Source: a bacterium (GTDB taxonomy: Bacteria > Cyanobacteriota > Sericytochromatia > S15B-MN24 > UBA4093). Taken from it: 54,546 nucleotides of DNA. Below, in pieces: positions 1 through 8,368 of this stretch (position 1 is the first letter of the stretch; every line of letters begins with the position of its first letter). The stretch is from the NCBI GenBank assembly GCA_017744355.1, contig JAGIBK010000003.1, positions 1-54,546 of the forward strand. Direction: 5' to 3'. The notes beneath the pieces were generated by a model. That model was given only the letters and a program-made list of their open reading frames with translations, was not told the DNA's origin and did not search any database. The translations under genes were made by a program, and so were the position numbers.

Positions 1-186
1 GCTTACCTCCTCGTAACCTATGGATTCAGTTACGGGTCACCAGGTATTACCCTGGCGGGGTTGCCCCATTCGGAATCGTGCGAGTCAACGCTTGTTGACA
101 GCTCGTCGCACACTATCGTGGCCTGCCACGTCCTTCATCGGCTGCTGGCGCCAAGGTATCCACCGTACGCCCTTTGTAGCTTGACC
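1..186 (-). rRNA. rrl: 23S rRNA, 5' end (truncated by window edge)
   Basis: Read on the minus strand, the sequence from 186 leftwards begins GGTCAAGCTACAAAGGGCGT and continues with the conserved 23S start: GGTGGATACCTTGGC, then GATGAAGGACGTGGC, CCGAATGGGGCAACCC and CTGAATCCATAGGTTACGAG. These match the order of helices at the start of bacterial 23S rRNA. Only about the first 186 nucleotides are inside the window. The exact 5' end is set by alignment with the E. coli start (GGTTAAGCGAC) and may be off by a few bases. No 16S rRNA or tRNA lies upstream: the next features are a leader, two promoters, a hairpin and a protein gene. Confidence 0.96.
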
Positions 187-210
187 TACATTGGCTCTAT
201 TCAACCTTGG

Positions 211-249
211 ATTATCCAATCTGATACTTTCGTATCTAATTGGGATAAT
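211..249 (-). other. 23S leader hairpin
   Basis: A long imperfect hairpin sits 25 bases upstream of the 23S start. The outer stem pairs 211-220 with 239-249 with one bulged G at 242. The inner stem pairs 223-227 with 232-236 around a 4-base loop. It probably folds in the precursor rRNA near the processing site. Its role is inferred from position only. Confidence 0.5.
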
Positions 250-265
250 GTCTTCTCCTATGCAG

Positions 266-296
266 TTGTCAAAGTGCAGACCGGATTCGTATCCGG
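266..296 (-). promoter_or_regulatory. rRNA antitermination site (boxB-like hairpin and boxA)
   Basis: On the minus strand 278-266 reads TGCACTTTGACAA, close to the bacterial boxA consensus TGCTCTTTAACAA. Just upstream, at 296-281, is a 6-bp hairpin (CCGGAT, loop, ATCCGG) placed like boxB. The order hairpin then boxA is the order in bacterial rRNA leaders that recruit NusB-S10 for antitermination. The element lies downstream of both promoters proposed here, as expected for a separate 23S transcript. Confidence 0.65.
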
Positions 297-372
297 TTTG
301 AAATCCTCAGGAAGAAGACTTCAAACCAAACACCGAGTTTTCTCGGCCGATTTCGTTTTTTTCAGAATCCCC

Positions 373-402
373 ACTCTAGCTCCGGGCTTTCGGTCTTGTC
401 AA
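373..402 (-). promoter_or_regulatory. 23S rRNA promoter P2 (proximal)
   Basis: The minus strand has TTGACA at 402-397, an 18-base spacer, and TAGAGT at 378-373. The -35 box is a perfect sigma70 match. The bases before the -10 (CCGGAGCTA) are shared with the distal promoter at 505-534, so the two look duplicated. Transcription would start near 366 and read through boxA into 23S. Confidence 0.6.
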
Positions 403-504
403 CCCCTGAATTCGTGACGATTGCACAATCGAGCAGGGTTCGAACGAGTGAAAGGCTTTTACCGGGCGGGTTAGAGGCGGCTTGCGTCGCTCTCGATGAG
501 ATGT

Positions 505-534
505 ATATTAGCTCCGGCGCGATTCAGGAGTCAA
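505..534 (-). promoter_or_regulatory. 23S rRNA promoter P1 (distal)
   Basis: The minus strand has TTGACT at 534-529, an 18-base spacer and TAATAT at 510-505. An AT-rich tract (GGATTTAAAAAAGTG) lies directly upstream of the -35 box, where a UP element would be. Tandem P1/P2 promoters are typical of rRNA operons. The stretch 403-504 between the promoters holds no reading frame I can support. Confidence 0.6.
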
Positions 535-578
535 GCACTTTTTTAAATCCAGATTTAGATCCGGTTTGGAAGAGCTTA

Positions 579-630
579 TCTCAAGAGCAGGAGCCCCCGC
601 GCTGACGCGCGGGGGCTCCTGCTCTTGAGA
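579..630. terminator. 24-bp perfect hairpin, probable terminator
   Basis: Bases 579-602 pair perfectly with 607-630 around the 4-base loop TGAC. The hairpin starts 2 bases past the stop codon of the minus-strand lipoprotein gene. It separates that gene from the 23S promoters. No run of T follows on either strand, so if it terminates transcription it does so by stem strength or as a 3' end block. Confidence 0.6.
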
Positions 631-631
631 C

Positions 632-1174
632 TTAGAAGTACTGGGGATAGCCGTTGCTGTTCATCCCACCGCTGGTGTTGTGGGTCTTGACGTCGCAGCG
701 CGCCTTGGCGCTTGCGAACATACCGGTCTTCTCGAAGGTGAGGGTCTGCTTCTGACCAGGCATCACCGTGACCGTCTTGGTCTGGATGTCCTCGGCATCG
801 GTGCCCGCTCCGAAGTAGCATGTGACTTCGCCACTGAGCGCTCCACTGGCGGGGTTGATGACGTCGACAGTGGTGATGACCGTGCGGTAGGTCCAAAGGG
901 AGAGAGCCGAGCCGGTGCCCTTGACGATCGGGGTGCCGAGAATCAGGTTGCCCTGAACGGTCGTGCCACCGCCGCCGGAAGGATTACCAGGGTTGCCGGG
1001 CTGAGGCGTCGGGGTCGGAGTCGCGACCGGAGCCGGGGTGGGCTCGGTGGTGGCGGGAGTTTCGGGGGGCTCTACCATGTTGCCCTCGAGACGCCTGCCA
1101 CAGCCCGTCGCCAGGGCGAGCGTCAACACTCCCACCGTCAGCATCATCGAAACGACTGGCTTGCGTCCCATCAT
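632..1174 (-). CDS. Secreted lipoprotein with Pro/Thr-rich linker
   Basis: This 180-residue protein has a signal peptide ending in a lipobox (ATGC, lipidated Cys25). A low-complexity Pro/Thr/Gly stretch runs from about 35 to 70. A compact C-terminal domain of about 100 residues follows, with beta-type patterns and two Cys that could pair. The tail resembles FxLYD-type transthyretin-like domains, but I am not sure of that. The start follows GAGGGAAGAG; two consecutive ATG codons (1174, 1171) are possible. It is transcribed towards the 23S unit and ends at the hairpin at 579-630. Function is unknown; a cell-surface role is inferred from the signal alone. Confidence 0.8.
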   Translation of the reverse strand: MMGRKPVVSMMLTVGVLTLALATGCGRRLEGNMVEPPETPATTEPTPAPVATPTPTPQPGNPGNPSGGGGTTVQGNLILGTPIVKGTGSALSLWTYRTVITTVDVINPASGALSGEVTCYFGAGTDAEDIQTKTVTVMPGQKQTLTFEKTGMFASAKARCDVKTHNTSGGMNSNGYPQYF

Positions 1175-1340
1175 TACTCTTCCCTCTCAACCGTTCGCCG
1201 AAGCGACTGTACTGAAAGTGTTATGGCGCGGAGGCAAAACAGGCTTGCGGCTCCAGGATTAAGTCCCCGTTAAAGTGAAGGTAAGTTCTATAGAGCCCCA
1301 CGACGCGCGCGCATGACCCCCATGAATTGAACCCACGACG

Positions 1341-1369
1341 TTGACCCTTACTTGGAAGGGGCGTATCAT
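1341..1369 (+). promoter_or_regulatory. Promoter of oligoendopeptidase gene
   Basis: TTGACC (1341-1346), a 17-base spacer and TATCAT (1364-1369) form a good sigma70-type promoter 37 bases before the start codon at 1406. The rest of the divergent gap 1175-1405 shows nothing else I can support. Confidence 0.5.
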
Positions 1370-1405
1370 CGTGCATCGCACGTTGAGCAACGCTGAGGAG
1401 GCCCC

Positions 1406-3184
1406 ATGACCCTCGCCGCCGAACCCACTCTCCGCTGGGATCTTCGCGATCTATACGACGGTCCTTTGGATCCGCGGATCGAGCAGGATCTCTCCCAGTT
1501 GCGCAACGATGCGGGCGACTTCCGACGTCGCTTCCATGGAAGGGTGCTCGATCTCTCGCCGCTCGCGCTGCGCGACGCGCTGGTCGAGCTCGAGGAGATC
1601 TCCTCGCGCATGTACCAGCTTGCGGGCTACGCCACCCTGCTCTTCTCGGCCAACACCGAGGACGAGCAACACAAGGCACTGAGCGATCGCCTCCGGACCG
1701 AGGGCACCGCGATCGCCAACCAGATTCAATTCTTCGACGTCGAGATCAAGGCAATGCCCGAGGAGCGCTTCGCGCCCCTGCCCGATGCGCCCGAGCTCAA
1801 GGCCTACCGCCACCACCTGCGCACCCTGCGTCGCTTCGCCCCCCACACCCTCACAGAGGCCGAAGAGCGGATCGCCGCGGTCAAGGACCTCACGGGCACC
1901 GCCGCCTGGGGGCAGCTCTACACCGAGATCAGCGCCGGGATGCGCATCCCCGTGACGGTGCGCGGCGAGACCCGCGACTACGCCGTCGCCGAGATGCGGA
2001 GCCTGCGCGCCGATCCCGATCGCCGCGTCCGCGAGGAAGCGACCCGTGCCCTCTTCAAGGCCCATGCCGAGCGCGGGCATGTCCTCAGCTATCTCTTCAA
2101 CACGGTCTACCAGGACCACGGCCAGGAAGTCGCGCTGCGCAAGTACGGCTCGGCGATCGCCCCCACCCTGCTCGCCGACGATCTGAGCGAAGGCGTGGTC
2201 GAGGCCCTCCTCAGCGCGACCGAGGCCAACTACGACATCGTCCAGCACTACTACCGCCTCAAGGCCAAGGCGCTGGGCATCCAGGACTTCGCCTTCTACG
2301 ACACCCTCGCGCCCTACGCCGAGACCGTCCGCACCATCCCCTTCGACCAGGCTCGCGAGACGGTCCTCGATACCTTCGGCCGCTTCAGCCCCGACTTCGA
2401 GACCATCGCCCGCCGCTTCTTCGACGGTCGCTGGATCGACGTGCCTCCGGCTCCGGGCAAGCGCGGCGGTGCCTTCTGCGCGGGGATGGTCCCCGGCCTG
2501 CACCCCTATATCCTCCTCAACTACAACGGCCGCCTCGAGGACGTGACCACCCTCGCCCACGAGCTGGGCCACGGGATCCACAACGTGCTCTCTAGCGAGC
2601 AGAGCCTGTTCAACTACGGGGCCGTCACCCCCATGGCCGAGACCGCCTCGACCTTCGCCGAGATCGTGGTTCTCGATCGCCTCCTGGCCGACGAGAAGGA
2701 TCCGGCCGTGCGCCTGCAACTGCTCGCCAAGCGTCTCGAAGACGCGGTCCACACGATCTTCCGCCAGGTGATGTACACCCGCTGGGAGCTCCGGTCCCAT
2801 GCGCGCCGGGGTGAAGGCCCACTCGCCGCCGAGGAGTTCTGCACCCTCTGGAGCGAGGAGAACGCGCGCCTCTACGGCGAGGGCGTGCGGATGGACGCCT
2901 ACGACCGGTGGGGCTGGGTTACGGTGCCTCACCTCGCCCTGTATCGCTTCTACTGCTACTCCTACGCGTTCGGCCAGCTCCTGGTCTACGCCCTCTACCA
3001 CCAATACAAGGAGGAAGGCCCCTCCTTCGTTCCCAAGCTGCTGGACGTGCTGCGTGCCGGTGGTTCGGACGAGCCCGCCGCCATCCTGCGCCGGGTGGGG
3101 GTGGACATCACCGACCCCGGCTTCTGGCAGAAGGGCCTCACCATCCTGCGCGGCATGCTCGCCGAATACGAAGCCGCCCTCTAA
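1406..3184 (+). CDS. pepF: M3 family oligoendopeptidase F
   Basis: This is a 592-residue cytoplasmic zinc metallopeptidase that cuts oligopeptides. The zinc site HELGH is at 385-389, and the third ligand Glu is about 27 residues further on in a METAST-like stretch (Glu412), as in the M3B group. Length (about 600) is normal for PepF. The start is the ATG preceded by GAGGAGG. It is a single-gene unit with its own promoter, ended by the hairpin at 3188-3221 that faces the convergent glycosyltransferase gene. The family works in peptide turnover; the true substrates here are unknown. Confidence 0.93.
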   Translation: MTLAAEPTLRWDLRDLYDGPLDPRIEQDLSQLRNDAGDFRRRFHGRVLDLSPLALRDALVELEEISSRMYQLAGYATLLFSANTEDEQHKALSDRLRTEGTAIANQIQFFDVEIKAMPEERFAPLPDAPELKAYRHHLRTLRRFAPHTLTEAEERIAAVKDLTGTAAWGQLYTEISAGMRIPVTVRGETRDYAVAEMRSLRADPDRRVREEATRALFKAHAERGHVLSYLFNTVYQDHGQEVALRKYGSAIAPTLLADDLSEGVVEALLSATEANYDIVQHYYRLKAKALGIQDFAFYDTLAPYAETVRTIPFDQARETVLDTFGRFSPDFETIARRFFDGRWIDVPPAPGKRGGAFCAGMVPGLHPYILLNYNGRLEDVTTLAHELGHGIHNVLSSEQSLFNYGAVTPMAETASTFAEIVVLDRLLADEKDPAVRLQLLAKRLEDAVHTIFRQVMYTRWELRSHARRGEGPLAAEEFCTLWSEENARLYGEGVRMDAYDRWGWVTVPHLALYRFYCYSYAFGQLLVYALYHQYKEEGPSFVPKLLDVLRAGGSDEPAAILRRVGVDITDPGFWQKGLTILRGMLAEYEAAL

Positions 3185-3187
3185 GCC

Positions 3188-3221
3188 GAAAGCGCCTCGC
3201 CGAAATTGGCGAGGCGCTTTC
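3188..3221. terminator. Bidirectional terminator
   Basis: A 14-bp perfect stem pairs 3188-3201 with 3208-3221 around loop GAAATT. It lies between the convergent pepF and glycosyltransferase genes and can serve both. Confidence 0.75.
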
Positions 3222-3239
3222 ATTTACAGCAGTGGCCGT

Positions 3240-4400
3240 TCAGGGCGTACCCAATCGCTGGGCCTTCTCCCAGGTCACCGGCTGACGCCCACGCACGTAA
3301 CGCCAGGCTCCCGCCAGGGCGGCCACGTTCAGGAAGGTGAAGTAGAAGGGGACGTAAGCAATCATCCAGCGGATGCCTCGGCGCTGCAGGAAGTAGCCCA
3401 CCAGCGCCAGGCCGTAGAAGACCAGCTGAAGCGCAAACAGCCAGCGCCACTGACCGTGCCAGGCAAGCACCCCATTGGCGATCAGGGCGAGCGGCAAAGC
3501 AAAGGGCACCACCATCCACCTCAGCACCCGGTGAGAAACGTACTGGAAAGCGACCAGCCCGTAACGCGGGGTGAGCAGGGGCCAGAGGCGAACGACCGAT
3601 TGCCACCCCCCCGCGACGATCCGCACCTTGCGCTTGAACTCGTCGGCAAAGCTTGCCGATGCATCCTCGCTGGCCGTCGCCGCAGGCTCATAGGCCACTC
3701 GGCGTCCTGCCATCACCAGGCGCATGGAGAGAATGAAGTCCTCGATGATGGCATTCGTCGGCAGGGGCTCGAAGCAGGCTTTGCGCAGGGCGAAAACCTC
3801 GCCCGTGGCGCCGAGGGCCGTCGAGACCTTGGAGTCGAGGCGCTTGAGCCAGGACTCGTAGCGCCAGTAGAGCCCCTCGCCCAGACTGACCGTGCCCGCC
3901 CCTTGGTGGATGCGCTTCTCGCCGGCGACCATGGCCACCCGCGGATCCCCGAAGTGGCGCACCAGCAAGCGCAGGCAATCGGCCTCGAAGAAGCAATTGG
4001 CGTCCGACCCGACCACGATCTCGCCATGCGCTTGGGGGATGGCCGCGTTAAGGGCGTTGACCTTGCCCGAGCGCTCCATGCGGTGCAGGAGGCGCACCCG
4101 CGGGTCCTCCACCGCGAGCACCACGTCCTCGGTGCCGTCGGTGCAGCCGTCGGTGACGATCAGGACCTCGAGGCGGTCGGTGGGATAGTCGAGCGCGAGC
4201 GCGTTGTGGATACGCGCCGCGATGATCGAGGCCTCGTTGTAGGCGGCGATCACCACCGAGACCGAGGGCAAGTCGGCCGAGAGGCGCGAGGGGTCGCGCA
4301 CCAGGCGCGAGATGAGCCAGATGATCAGCCCGTAGCCCACGTAGGCGTAGAACGTAACGGCAAGCGCCCCCCACAGGACCCAGGCCCAGGCGTTCAGCAC
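3240..4400 (-). CDS. Membrane-anchored family 2 glycosyltransferase
   Basis: This 386-residue protein has an N-terminal membrane helix (about 5-30), a GT2 catalytic domain (about 45-270) and three or four C-terminal membrane helices. Visible GT2 motifs are VVIAAYNE, a DGCTDGT loop, the metal-binding SDAN (Asp133) and the catalytic IEDF pair (Glu220/Asp221). The usual QxxRW of processive synthases appears only as an altered QSVVRLW. The start is GTG at 4400 after GGAAGGAGG. It most resembles polysaccharide synthases of the poly-GlcNAc or cellulose-synthase-like type that build exopolysaccharide at the inner membrane. No polysaccharide cluster surrounds it, so product and acceptor are unknown. 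Confidence 0.88.
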   Translation of the reverse strand: MLNAWAWVLWGALAVTFYAYVGYGLIIWLISRLVRDPSRLSADLPSVSVVIAAYNEASIIAARIHNALALDYPTDRLEVLIVTDGCTDGTEDVVLAVEDPRVRLLHRMERSGKVNALNAAIPQAHGEIVVGSDANCFFEADCLRLLVRHFGDPRVAMVAGEKRIHQGAGTVSLGEGLYWRYESWLKRLDSKVSTALGATGEVFALRKACFEPLPTNAIIEDFILSMRLVMAGRRVAYEPAATASEDASASFADEFKRKVRIVAGGWQSVVRLWPLLTPRYGLVAFQYVSHRVLRWMVVPFALPLALIANGVLAWHGQWRWLFALQLVFYGLALVGYFLQRRGIRWMIAYVPFYFTFLNVAALAGAWRYVRGRQPVTWEKAQRLGTP

Positions 4401-4494
4401 GGACGCCCTCCTTCCTCACTCAGGAGTAGCGTCCCGATTGTAGCCATCGCCCCCACCGCGAGGCAGGGCATGACCGCCAACAATCTTGGCGAGC

Positions 4495-4535
4495 GAAAAA
4501 GCGAAGGGGCGGCGCAATCGCGCCACCCCTTCGCT
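4495..4535 (-). terminator. Intrinsic terminator of glgP
   Basis: On the minus strand a stem (4535-4520 with 4515-4500, one mismatch, loop of 4) is followed directly by TTTTTCGC. This is a classic rho-independent terminator 33 bases past the glgP stop codon. Confidence 0.9.
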
Positions 4536-4567
4536 CAGAGCCGAAGCTGGATCAAAAGCCGCAGGCG

Positions 4568-7117
4568 CTAGGCCCAGCGGACCAGACCCACCTCGTTGTC
4601 GTCCATCAGCGCCGGGTGAGCGGGCCGAATGCGGACGCCGTAGCTATAGCTACCGCCGGTGTTCGGGTGCAGGCGACCCTCGTAGGCGTAGACGCCCTCG
4701 GACACCCGGGCGGCGCGCTTCATGGGAGTGACCTCGAAGCGCTTGACCGTGCCGTCCACCTCGCGGCCCTGGCAGATCTCGACCACGAAGTGGGCGGGAT
4801 CCAGGCCCCCGAAGCGAACGCGAGCCTCCAGGCTCACCGCCTCGCCGACCGTCAGGCGCTGCTCGCGCGGCCCGCTCGCCTCCAGGTGGATCTGGTGCCA
4901 GTTGAGGCGGACCATCCCCTTCCAGTGCGAGAGGTGACGTGCCAGGGCGAAGGAATCCTCGGCGAGCTTGACGCCGTGCTCCATGGCCGGCACGTACAGC
5001 TCGCGGCTGTAATCCTGAACCATGCGGCGGGTGCTGTAAGCCGGGGCCAGGGTCCGGATCGCCTCCTTGGAATGCCGGATCCAGGCCGCGGGCACGCCCT
5101 GAGCGTTGCGATCGTAGTAGAGAGGCACGATCTGGTCCTCGAGCGTCTGGTACATGGAAACGCTGTCGGCGTCATCCTGCTCTTCGAGGTCCTTGTAGTC
5201 GCGCTCCTCGCCGATGCTCCAGCCGTTCTGGCCGTTGTAGCCCTCGCACCACCAGCCGTCCAGGACGCTGAAGTTGAGGACACCGTTGAGGGCGGCCTTC
5301 TGGCCGCTGGTGCCCGAGGCCTCCAGCGGACGGCGCGGGTTGTTGAGCCACACGTCCACCCCGTGGACCAGGAAGCGCGCGAGGTTCATGTCGTAATCCT
5401 CGACGATCACGATCTTGTCCTCGAGCCCCTCTTGCTGAGCGTACTCGTAGATGGCCTGGATGAACTTCTTGCCAGGCTCGTCGGCAGGGTGGGACTTGCC
5501 GGCGAAGATGAACTGCACCGGGCGATCCGCCTTGTGGAGGATGGCCTTGATTCGGTCCAGGTCACGGAACAGCAGGGTCGCGCGCTTGTAGGTCGCGAAG
5601 CGGCGCGCGAAGCCGATGGTCAGCGCGTCGGGGTCGAGCATGGTGTCGACCTCGCGGATGCGCGCGGGGCTCTCGCCGTGGCGCAGGCGCATGGCGCGCA
5701 AGCGGGCGCGAACCTCTTCGATCATCTTGACCTTGAGGGTGCGGCGCGCCGCCCAGTACTCCCCGTCGGGGATCTTGCTGACGGCGTCCCAGCTCTCGAG
5801 GGCATCCACCTGGTCGCGCCACGCCGGGGCGTAGGCGTCGAGCAGCTGAGCCATCTCGGGAGCCAGCCAGGTCTCGGTGTGAATCCCGTTGGTGATGTGG
5901 GTGATGGGCACCTCACTGACGGGCACGCCCTGCCAGAGGTCCTTCCAGATGTCGCGCGACACTTCGCCGTGCAGCTTGGAGACGCCGTTGGCCCGACGCG
6001 ACATGCGCAGCGCGAGCACGGTCATGCTGAACAGCGCGGGGCCGCCCATGGTGTCCTGGCGGGCGATCGCGAGGAACTCCTCACGGGTGATGCGGAGCTC
6101 CTGGTAGAAGGAGCGGAAGAACTTCTCCATCATGTCGAAGGCGAAGGCATCGTTGCCCGCGGGCACCGGGGTGTGGGTCGTAAAGACCGCGTTGGCCGCC
6201 ACGGCTTCCATGGCTTCGTAGAAGGTCAGGCCTTCGGCCTTGACCAGCTCGCGGGCACGCTCGAGGCCGAGGAAGGCCGCGTGGCCTTCGTTCATGTGCC
6301 ACATGGCGGGCGCGATACCGAGGGCACGCAGGGCCCGGACGCCGCCGATGCCGAGGATGATCTCCTGGGCGATGCGCATGTCGTGGTCGCCGCCGTAGAG
6401 CTGCGCCGAGAAGCGCCGGTCCTCGGCCGAGTTGCGCTCGATGTCGGTGTCGAGCAGATACAGCGAGATGCGACCGACCTTGACCTCCCACACCTTCGCG
6501 AAGACGCGACGGCCGGGAAGCTCGACGCCGATGATCACCTCATCGCCGTCCAGGTCGCGAGCGGGCTGGATGGGCAGCTCGTTGAAGTTGAGCTTGTCGT
6601 AGATCGCCTCCTGGCGGCCCTCGACGTTGAGGCGCTGGCGGAAGTAGCCCTGGTTGTAGAGCAGGCCGACGCCGACGAAGGGCAGACCCAGGTCGCTCGC
6701 CGACTTGCAGTGGTCGCCGGCGAGGATGCCGAGACCGCCCGAGTAGATGGGCAGCGACTCATGCAGACCGAACTCGGCCGAGAAGTAGGCGACCACATCC
6801 CCGCGGTGCGAAGGGAAGGTCCGCCCAAACCAGGTGGCCTCGTCCTGCATGTACGCATCGAAGAGGTCGAGGACCTCGTCGTAGCGCTTGAGAAACTCAC
6901 GGTCGCCAGCAAGGGCATCGAGACGCTCTTGGCTGACCTCACACAGCAGCTTGACCGGATTGTGGTAGACCTTCTCCCACAGCTCCGCGCTCAGGGCCTT
7001 GAAGAGCTCCTGTGCCGCGGGGTTCCAGCTCCACCACATGTTGTGGGCCAGCTCATCGAAGCGCCGGATGCGCTCGGGCAACGACGGAAAGACCGACACT
7101 CTGCCTAGAAGATTCAA
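4568..7117 (-). CDS. glgP: Alpha-glucan phosphorylase
   Basis: This 849-residue enzyme releases glucose-1-phosphate from glycogen or maltodextrin by phosphorolysis. It begins with a DUF3417 domain (about 1-110, with the MWWSWNP stretch), followed by the phosphorylase fold. The PLP-binding lysine is Lys607, in the motif EASGTSGQKA typical of the GlgP type that lacks the long regulatory N-terminus of muscle phosphorylase. The start is TTG at 7117, seven bases after GAAGGAG; this ribosome site decides the start. It is a single-gene unit with a strong terminator. It implies the cell stores alpha-glucan. Confidence 0.95.
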   Translation of the reverse strand: MNLLGRVSVFPSLPERIRRFDELAHNMWWSWNPAAQELFKALSAELWEKVYHNPVKLLCEVSQERLDALAGDREFLKRYDEVLDLFDAYMQDEATWFGRTFPSHRGDVVAYFSAEFGLHESLPIYSGGLGILAGDHCKSASDLGLPFVGVGLLYNQGYFRQRLNVEGRQEAIYDKLNFNELPIQPARDLDGDEVIIGVELPGRRVFAKVWEVKVGRISLYLLDTDIERNSAEDRRFSAQLYGGDHDMRIAQEIILGIGGVRALRALGIAPAMWHMNEGHAAFLGLERARELVKAEGLTFYEAMEAVAANAVFTTHTPVPAGNDAFAFDMMEKFFRSFYQELRITREEFLAIARQDTMGGPALFSMTVLALRMSRRANGVSKLHGEVSRDIWKDLWQGVPVSEVPITHITNGIHTETWLAPEMAQLLDAYAPAWRDQVDALESWDAVSKIPDGEYWAARRTLKVKMIEEVRARLRAMRLRHGESPARIREVDTMLDPDALTIGFARRFATYKRATLLFRDLDRIKAILHKADRPVQFIFAGKSHPADEPGKKFIQAIYEYAQQEGLEDKIVIVEDYDMNLARFLVHGVDVWLNNPRRPLEASGTSGQKAALNGVLNFSVLDGWWCEGYNGQNGWSIGEERDYKDLEEQDDADSVSMYQTLEDQIVPLYYDRNAQGVPAAWIRHSKEAIRTLAPAYSTRRMVQDYSRELYVPAMEHGVKLAEDSFALARHLSHWKGMVRLNWHQIHLEASGPREQRLTVGEAVSLEARVRFGGLDPAHFVVEICQGREVDGTVKRFEVTPMKRAARVSEGVYAYEGRLHPNTGGSYSYGVRIRPAHPALMDDNEVGLVRWA

Positions 7118-7155
7118 GTATCTTTCTCCTTCAGGTGGGACGTCTCAAATCACAA

Positions 7156-7191
7156 ATGGCGCGGCATGACTCTAACAAGTCACCGCGCCAT
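7156..7191 (-). terminator. Terminator of TULIP-like lipoprotein gene
   Basis: A two-part stem forms: 7156-7164 with 7183-7191 (9 bp), then 7167-7171 with 7178-7182 (5 bp), loop of 6. On the minus strand it is followed by a weak T-rich stretch (TTTGTGATTTG). It lies about 60 bases past the stop codon of the upstream minus-strand gene and just before the glgP start. Confidence 0.6.
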
Positions 7192-7249
7192 CGCTCAGGG
7201 CGTATCATACCACATCCCCGGCGGACCTCCCAAAATTGGCTGAAACTCC

Positions 7250-8251
7250 CTAGAGACGCGGACGATAGCGGGGCATATCGACCGTGGTGCCGACGACGTC
7301 CGGCACGTATGCGATGGTGTAGCCACGATCCGCCACAACGTAGCCTGCGGCCAGTTGTTCACGGTAGACGGGCATGTAAAATTTCATCGGATCCTGGGGA
7401 GTGGTATCGATCATCTGGAGCTTGGCATCGAGGATCAGGTGGTTGTTGATGAGCACCGCCCCGCCCCACATGAGCAGGTAGTTCTTGGCCTGGGGCTCCG
7501 CGACGTCCGGATAGGGGCGACGCACCTTGTCGTCGAAGATCATGACCACCCGGCCGTTCTCGACGCGCGCGCCGGTGACGAAGCCGTTGATGGCAGGAGG
7601 CGGCAGCAGCTTGTCGGGATAGATGACGATGTTGTTGCCGTCGATCTTGACCCCGGCGGCTTTGGAGTTGATCAGCTTGGCCATCTCGAGGCCCATCACG
7701 TCCATGATGCCCTTGACGGGGATCCCTGCGCTCTTGACGCTCTCGGGCTTGAGGATCAGCTGGCCCGCCCCGTTGGGGGAGAGACTCCCTTCCATCCAGA
7801 AGGGCAGCGGAATGCCCTTGTGCATGGTGCCGGACATGGTGACCTTGCCGTCCTTGTTCGCGATCTTCAGATCGCTCAAGGGGCTGCCCTCGTAGTTGAA
7901 GACGTACTTGTTGAAGATCGCGGTCATGGCGGCATCCTCGATCACGAGGTTGCCCGTGTGGATGTTGACGACGAAATCTTCCTTGTTGGCGGGGATGAGG
8001 GGCTGGTTGGGACGCTTGACCTGAAGGTCCGCGATAAGGTCGGGCATGCCGACCACGATGTCCTCGTCGACCCGATACACCACGTTGCGGGTGTAAAACT
8101 GGGTGATGCCGCCGCGGGGCGTGCTGTCGTCATCGCCGGGACCAGGAAATTGCCGATTGCCGCCGGTCGTGGCCGGGGCCTGTCCGCACCCCGCCAAGAG
8201 CAGGGTCAGCAGGGCCAGGGCCCCGATTCCTTTCATCGCTCTTTTCAGCAT
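7250..8251 (-). CDS. Lipoprotein, possible LmeA/DUF2993-like lipid-binding fold
   Basis: This 333-residue protein has a signal peptide with lipobox LAGC (Cys22). A 200-residue region alternates outward and inward strands: 'GAGQLILKPESV', then 'GLEMAKLINSK', then 'GFVTGARVENGRVVMIF'. This order resembles LmeA/DUF2993 proteins of the TULIP class, which bind phospholipids and are common in Cyanobacteria. The similarity is judged by eye and is a hypothesis. The start is ATG after GGAGGAGG. The promoter region (8252-8368) is AT-rich and holds two AGTTAA/TTAACT boxes (8283, 8334). Confidence 0.75.
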   Translation of the reverse strand: MLKRAMKGIGALALLTLLLAGCGQAPATTGGNRQFPGPGDDDSTPRGGITQFYTRNVVYRVDEDIVVGMPDLIADLQVKRPNQPLIPANKEDFVVNIHTGNLVIEDAAMTAIFNKYVFNYEGSPLSDLKIANKDGKVTMSGTMHKGIPLPFWMEGSLSPNGAGQLILKPESVKSAGIPVKGIMDVMGLEMAKLINSKAAGVKIDGNNIVIYPDKLLPPPAINGFVTGARVENGRVVMIFDDKVRRPYPDVAEPQAKNYLLMWGGAVLINNHLILDAKLQMIDTTPQDPMKFYMPVYREQLAAGYVVADRGYTIAYVPDVVGTTVDMPRYRPRL

Positions 8252-8368
8252 GCGGCCTCCTCCTGGTACGTTGAATCAGCTGTTAACTCACTATCCGTTG
8301 CCACCGGGGCGAACTGACGCAAGTGAGGCTAAATTAACTTTAAAGTCTTGCTAAAAACCAGATCGACT

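Noticed and set aside
415..470. GGTTCGAAC, like a tRNA T-loop, in the 23S leader
   Set aside because: The flanking bases cannot form the 5-bp T-stem on either strand, and no anticodon arm or acceptor stem is found nearby.
61..605. Open frames across the 23S start and leader
   Set aside because: They lie over rRNA, promoters and the antitermination site, have no ribosome site and encode no recognisable protein.
1451..3223. Long antisense frames over pepF, glgP, the ABC-F gene, the PBP gene and others
   Set aside because: These are typical shadows of GC-rich genes: they mirror the codon bias of the real gene, lack ribosome sites and match no family.
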